A stretch of 64,000 bases of DNA from Pseudomonas entomophila (GTDB lineage Bacteria; Pseudomonadota; Gammaproteobacteria; Pseudomonadales; Pseudomonadaceae). Within the stretch, counting starts at the first letter, position 1. Every line of letters begins with the position of its first letter. The notes beneath the pieces are model-generated. The model did not search any database. It had not been told where the DNA came from and saw only the letters and a list, made by a program, of their open reading frames with translations. Positions 61,738 through 64,000 of this stretch are shown piece after piece. The position numbers were made by a program, and so were the translations under genes. The stretch is taken from NCBI RefSeq assembly GCF_029478665.1, contig NZ_JARPQB010000025.1, positions 41,936 through 105,935 on the forward strand. Direction: 5' to 3'.

Positions 61738-64000
61738 ATGTCGAACCCAAGCGTGCCTGCGAAGCTGCCCGGCCGGCTCGGCGCCGAGCTGTCCGCCTGG
61801 GGCGTGGCCCTGGCGGCGCTGGCCGTCGGCTGTCTGCTTACGGCTGCGCTGGCCACCGCCACCCATGCCTTCTACAAGCAGCAGTTGCGCCAGCGCTTCG
61901 AGCTGCTGGCCAGCGAGCGCCATAGCCGCATCGCCGAACGTTTCGAGGAGCAGGAGCGGCGCCTGGATGGGTTGCGCCGTTTCGTCGGCTACTCCCGCGA
62001 AATCACCCCCCGCGAATTTGACGGCTATGCCGGGCCGCTGCTGCACCGCACCCAGGCCTACTCCTGGGCGCCACGGGTGGCGGCCGACCAGCGTGAAGCG
62101 TTCGAGCAGCGTGCCGGTGCCTTGCTGGTGCGACCCTATCGCATCCGTGACCGGGATGCCCTGGGGGGCTGGCAGGATGCTCCGCCGCGCGCGTTCTACT
62201 ACCCCGTGCTGTATACCCAGGCCGCGAGCCAGCAGGATCAACCCTATGGCTTCGACCTGCGCGGCCAGCCCCAGCGCGAGGCCACCCTGGCCCGGGCCTC
62301 TCGCCCGGGAAGCATGGCGGTGTCCGCGCCGCTGGACATGCTCAACGTGGAACCTGCCTATACCCGTGGCCTGCTGATGGTCGCGCCGGTGTTCAACGAT
62401 GTGGCGCCGCAGGATGGCCCGCCCGGCGGCTATGTCATGGCCTTGCTGAGCCTGCACCAGTTGATCGCCGAAAGCCTGCCGACGGCCGTTGATGACAGCC
62501 TGGTGGTACGCATCCTCGACCTGTCGACCGAAGACAGTCATGAAGTGCTGTTCGACTCGGGCAACAGGCCCGCGCAGATCGGGCTGGCCAGCAGCTTCCT
62601 GTTGCGCCTGGCCGATCATCGGTACCAGCTCGATATCCGGCCGAGCCTGGGCTTTCTGCTTGCCAACCGTTCCTCTGCCGTCCTGGTGGTCAGCCTGTTG
62701 GGTGGCTTGCTCAGCGTGTTGCTGGCGACGTTGTTGTTCAGCCTGTTCAGCCAGCGTCAACGTGCCCTCGGGTTGGTCGCCCGGCGCACCGCCGAGCTGC
62801 GGGTCAGCGAACAGTCGCTCAGGGAAACCCACAACCAGCTGCGCAGTGTGCTGGATGCCGCGACCCAGGTCGCGATCATCGCCACCAGCCTGCGCGGGGT
62901 GATCGGCACCTTCAATGCCGGTGCCGAGCGCATGTTGGGTTACTCGGCGGATGAGGCGCTGGGGCACCTCACCCTCGAGGACCTGGTCCAGCCTGAGGAA
63001 CTGCATCGCCGCGCCCACGCCTTGAGCGTGCGCTATGGCCGCGAGGTGGGCGCGGGCCAGGCGATGTTCGCCGAAACCGTGCAGGAAGCGGGAGGCGAGC
63101 CGGTCGAATGGACGCTGGTGCGCAAGGATGGCAGTCATTTGCTGGCCAACATGCTGGTGACTGCCGTGCTCGACGAACAGGGGCTGTGGGTCGGTTACCT
63201 GGCGATCTGCATCGATGTCACCGAGCGGCGGCGGGTCCATGAGGCATTGGCAGCCCGTGACCGGCTGCTGGAAAAGCTCAGTGCCGAGGTGCCGGGAGGG
63301 ATCTATCAATATCGCCTGGATGCCGACGGCCACTCGTGTTTCCCCTACGCCAGCGCGGGGTTGCAGGACATCTACGAGGTCGACCTGGCCGAGTTGCGCC
63401 GCGACGCCAGCGCCGTGTTCGAGCGTATTCACCCCGACGATCTGGAGCAGGTGCGGCGCTCGGTGCTGTATTCGGCCGAGCACCTCACACCCTGGCGCGA
63501 AGAGTACCGGGTGTGCCTGCCACGGGCGGGGTTGCGCTGGGTCCGGGGGGAAGCGACGCCGGAGATCGGTGACCATGGCTGCACGTTGTGGCATGGCTAC
63601 CTGACGGATATTTCCGACCTCAAGCGGGTGGAGGAGGAGCTGCGCGCGCTGTCTATCACTGATTCTCTTACCGGGATCCATAACCGGCGCTATTTCCAGG
63701 AGCGCCTGCGCATCGAGCTGGACCGTGCCCAGCGGGATGGGCAGGGACTGGCGGTGATCATGCTCGACATCGACCACTTCAAGCGGATCAACGATCAGTT
63801 CGGGCATGCGATGGGCGATCGGGTGTTGCGTAGCCTGTGCCAGCGGATCGGCCAGCGGTTGCGGCGTACCGATGTGTTTTGCCGGCTGGGTGGCGAGGAG
63901 TTCATGGTGCTGTGCCCAGGGAACAACGCCGAACAGGCGCGGTTGCTGGCGCTGGAGTTGTGGCAGGGGGTGCGAAACGCGCCAATAGAGGGGGTAGGGC
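61738..64000 (+). CDS. CHASE-PAS-PAS-GGDEF diguanylate cyclase (cut by right edge)
   Basis: The visible 754 residues begin MSNPSVPAKLPGRLGAELSAW with a membrane segment (about 16-38), a periplasmic CHASE sensor domain (about 40-310, 'SRIAERFEEQERRLDGLRRFVGYSREI'), a second segment (about 315-340), two PAS-type domains (about 365-500 and 505-635) and a GGDEF domain. It has 'MLDIDHFKRINDQFGH' and the active GGEEF (about 717-721), with the inhibitory RxxD site (RRTD) five residues upstream. It is therefore likely an active c-di-GMP synthase under product inhibition. An EAL domain may follow beyond the edge; the window cannot tell. A ribosome-binding site precedes the ATG. Confidence 0.93.
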   Translation, partial: MSNPSVPAKLPGRLGAELSAWGVALAALAVGCLLTAALATATHAFYKQQLRQRFELLASERHSRIAERFEEQERRLDGLRRFVGYSREITPREFDGYAGPLLHRTQAYSWAPRVAADQREAFEQRAGALLVRPYRIRDRDALGGWQDAPPRAFYYPVLYTQAASQQDQPYGFDLRGQPQREATLARASRPGSMAVSAPLDMLNVEPAYTRGLLMVAPVFNDVAPQDGPPGGYVMALLSLHQLIAESLPTAVDDSLVVRILDLSTEDSHEVLFDSGNRPAQIGLASSFLLRLADHRYQLDIRPSLGFLLANRSSAVLVVSLLGGLLSVLLATLLFSLFSQRQRALGLVARRTAELRVSEQSLRETHNQLRSVLDAATQVAIIATSLRGVIGTFNAGAERMLGYSADEALGHLTLEDLVQPEELHRRAHALSVRYGREVGAGQAMFAETVQEAGGEPVEWTLVRKDGSHLLANMLVTAVLDEQGLWVGYLAICIDVTERRRVHEALAARDRLLEKLSAEVPGGIYQYRLDADGHSCFPYASAGLQDIYEVDLAELRRDASAVFERIHPDDLEQVRRSVLYSAEHLTPWREEYRVCLPRAGLRWVRGEATPEIGDHGCTLWHGYLTDISDLKRVEEELRALSITDSLTGIHNRRYFQERLRIELDRAQRDGQGLAVIMLDIDHFKRINDQFGHAMGDRVLRSLCQRIGQRLRRTDVFCRLGGEEFMVLCPGNNAEQARLLALELWQGVRNAPIEGVG

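Overview
The window is a stretch of a Pseudomonas chromosome, most likely from the P. putida group. The evidence is the high G+C content, the crfX-cmpX-sigX-oprF block, the 180-kDa type NAD-glutamate dehydrogenase, the nasS-nasT-nasA cluster, the ribosome modulation factor upstream of rlmL, and many 'GTAGGAGCGG' REP-type palindromes between genes. Almost everything is core or conserved-accessory genome. I see no prophage, transposase, CRISPR array, integron, rRNA or tRNA, and no obvious defence island.

Layout. 1-4.0 kb: an AraC-type regulator (cut by the window edge) co-oriented with a nitrilase-fold protein lacking two catalytic residues, divergent from fadH. 4.0-8.3 kb: D-cysteine desulfhydrase/ACC deaminase-like enzyme, cytochrome b561, a WG-repeat lipoprotein and a DUF1853 protein. 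8.3-14.8 kb: a rightward run nadK, metallophosphoesterase, rhomboid protease, DUF1315, DUF2797 and pepN, with many start/stop overlaps. 15.1-18.5 kb: a YCF48-like secreted beta-propeller overlapping an RND/MMPL transporter. 18.6-20.6 kb: a small protein, a lactonase-type beta-propeller, a 58-residue secreted peptide and a possible 20-residue hydrophobic peptide. 20.6-26.0 kb: leftward sbcD-sbcC-gst. 26.4-33.2 kb: leftward moxR-DUF58-DUF4381-batA-VWA/TPR-batD, an envelope/stress module with overlapping genes.

33.5-36.9 kb: an L-2-hydroxyglutarate oxidase, a MHS-family transporter and a FadR-type regulator, with matching operator-like sites before lhgO and the regulator gene. 37.1-46.2 kb: a small unknown protein, gdhB, and divergent ppsR/ppsA (glutamate and PEP node of central metabolism). 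46.4-49.2 kb: an alpha/beta hydrolase, rraA and a ZntB-like transporter. 49.3-52.2 kb: crfX, cmpX, sigX and oprF (cell-envelope stress and major porin). 52.4-57.4 kb: leftward nasS-nasT-nasA plus a PP2C phosphatase/Ser-Thr kinase fusion, with a strong hairpin before nasA. 57.5-64 kb: pyrD, rmf (convergent), rlmL, and a CHASE-PAS-GGDEF diguanylate cyclase running off the edge.

The most interesting non-gene signals are the families of REP/REPIN palindromes with covarying stems, including three 87-bp and two 117-bp elements of exactly equal length; a 74-bp dispersed repeat before sbcD and moxR; the nasA leader hairpin; the paired TTGTCAGAC operator sites of the lhgO locus; and a multi-hairpin leader in front of rmf. 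I did not find a system I could call wholly new. All functional names rest on recognition of motifs and gene order without database searches.
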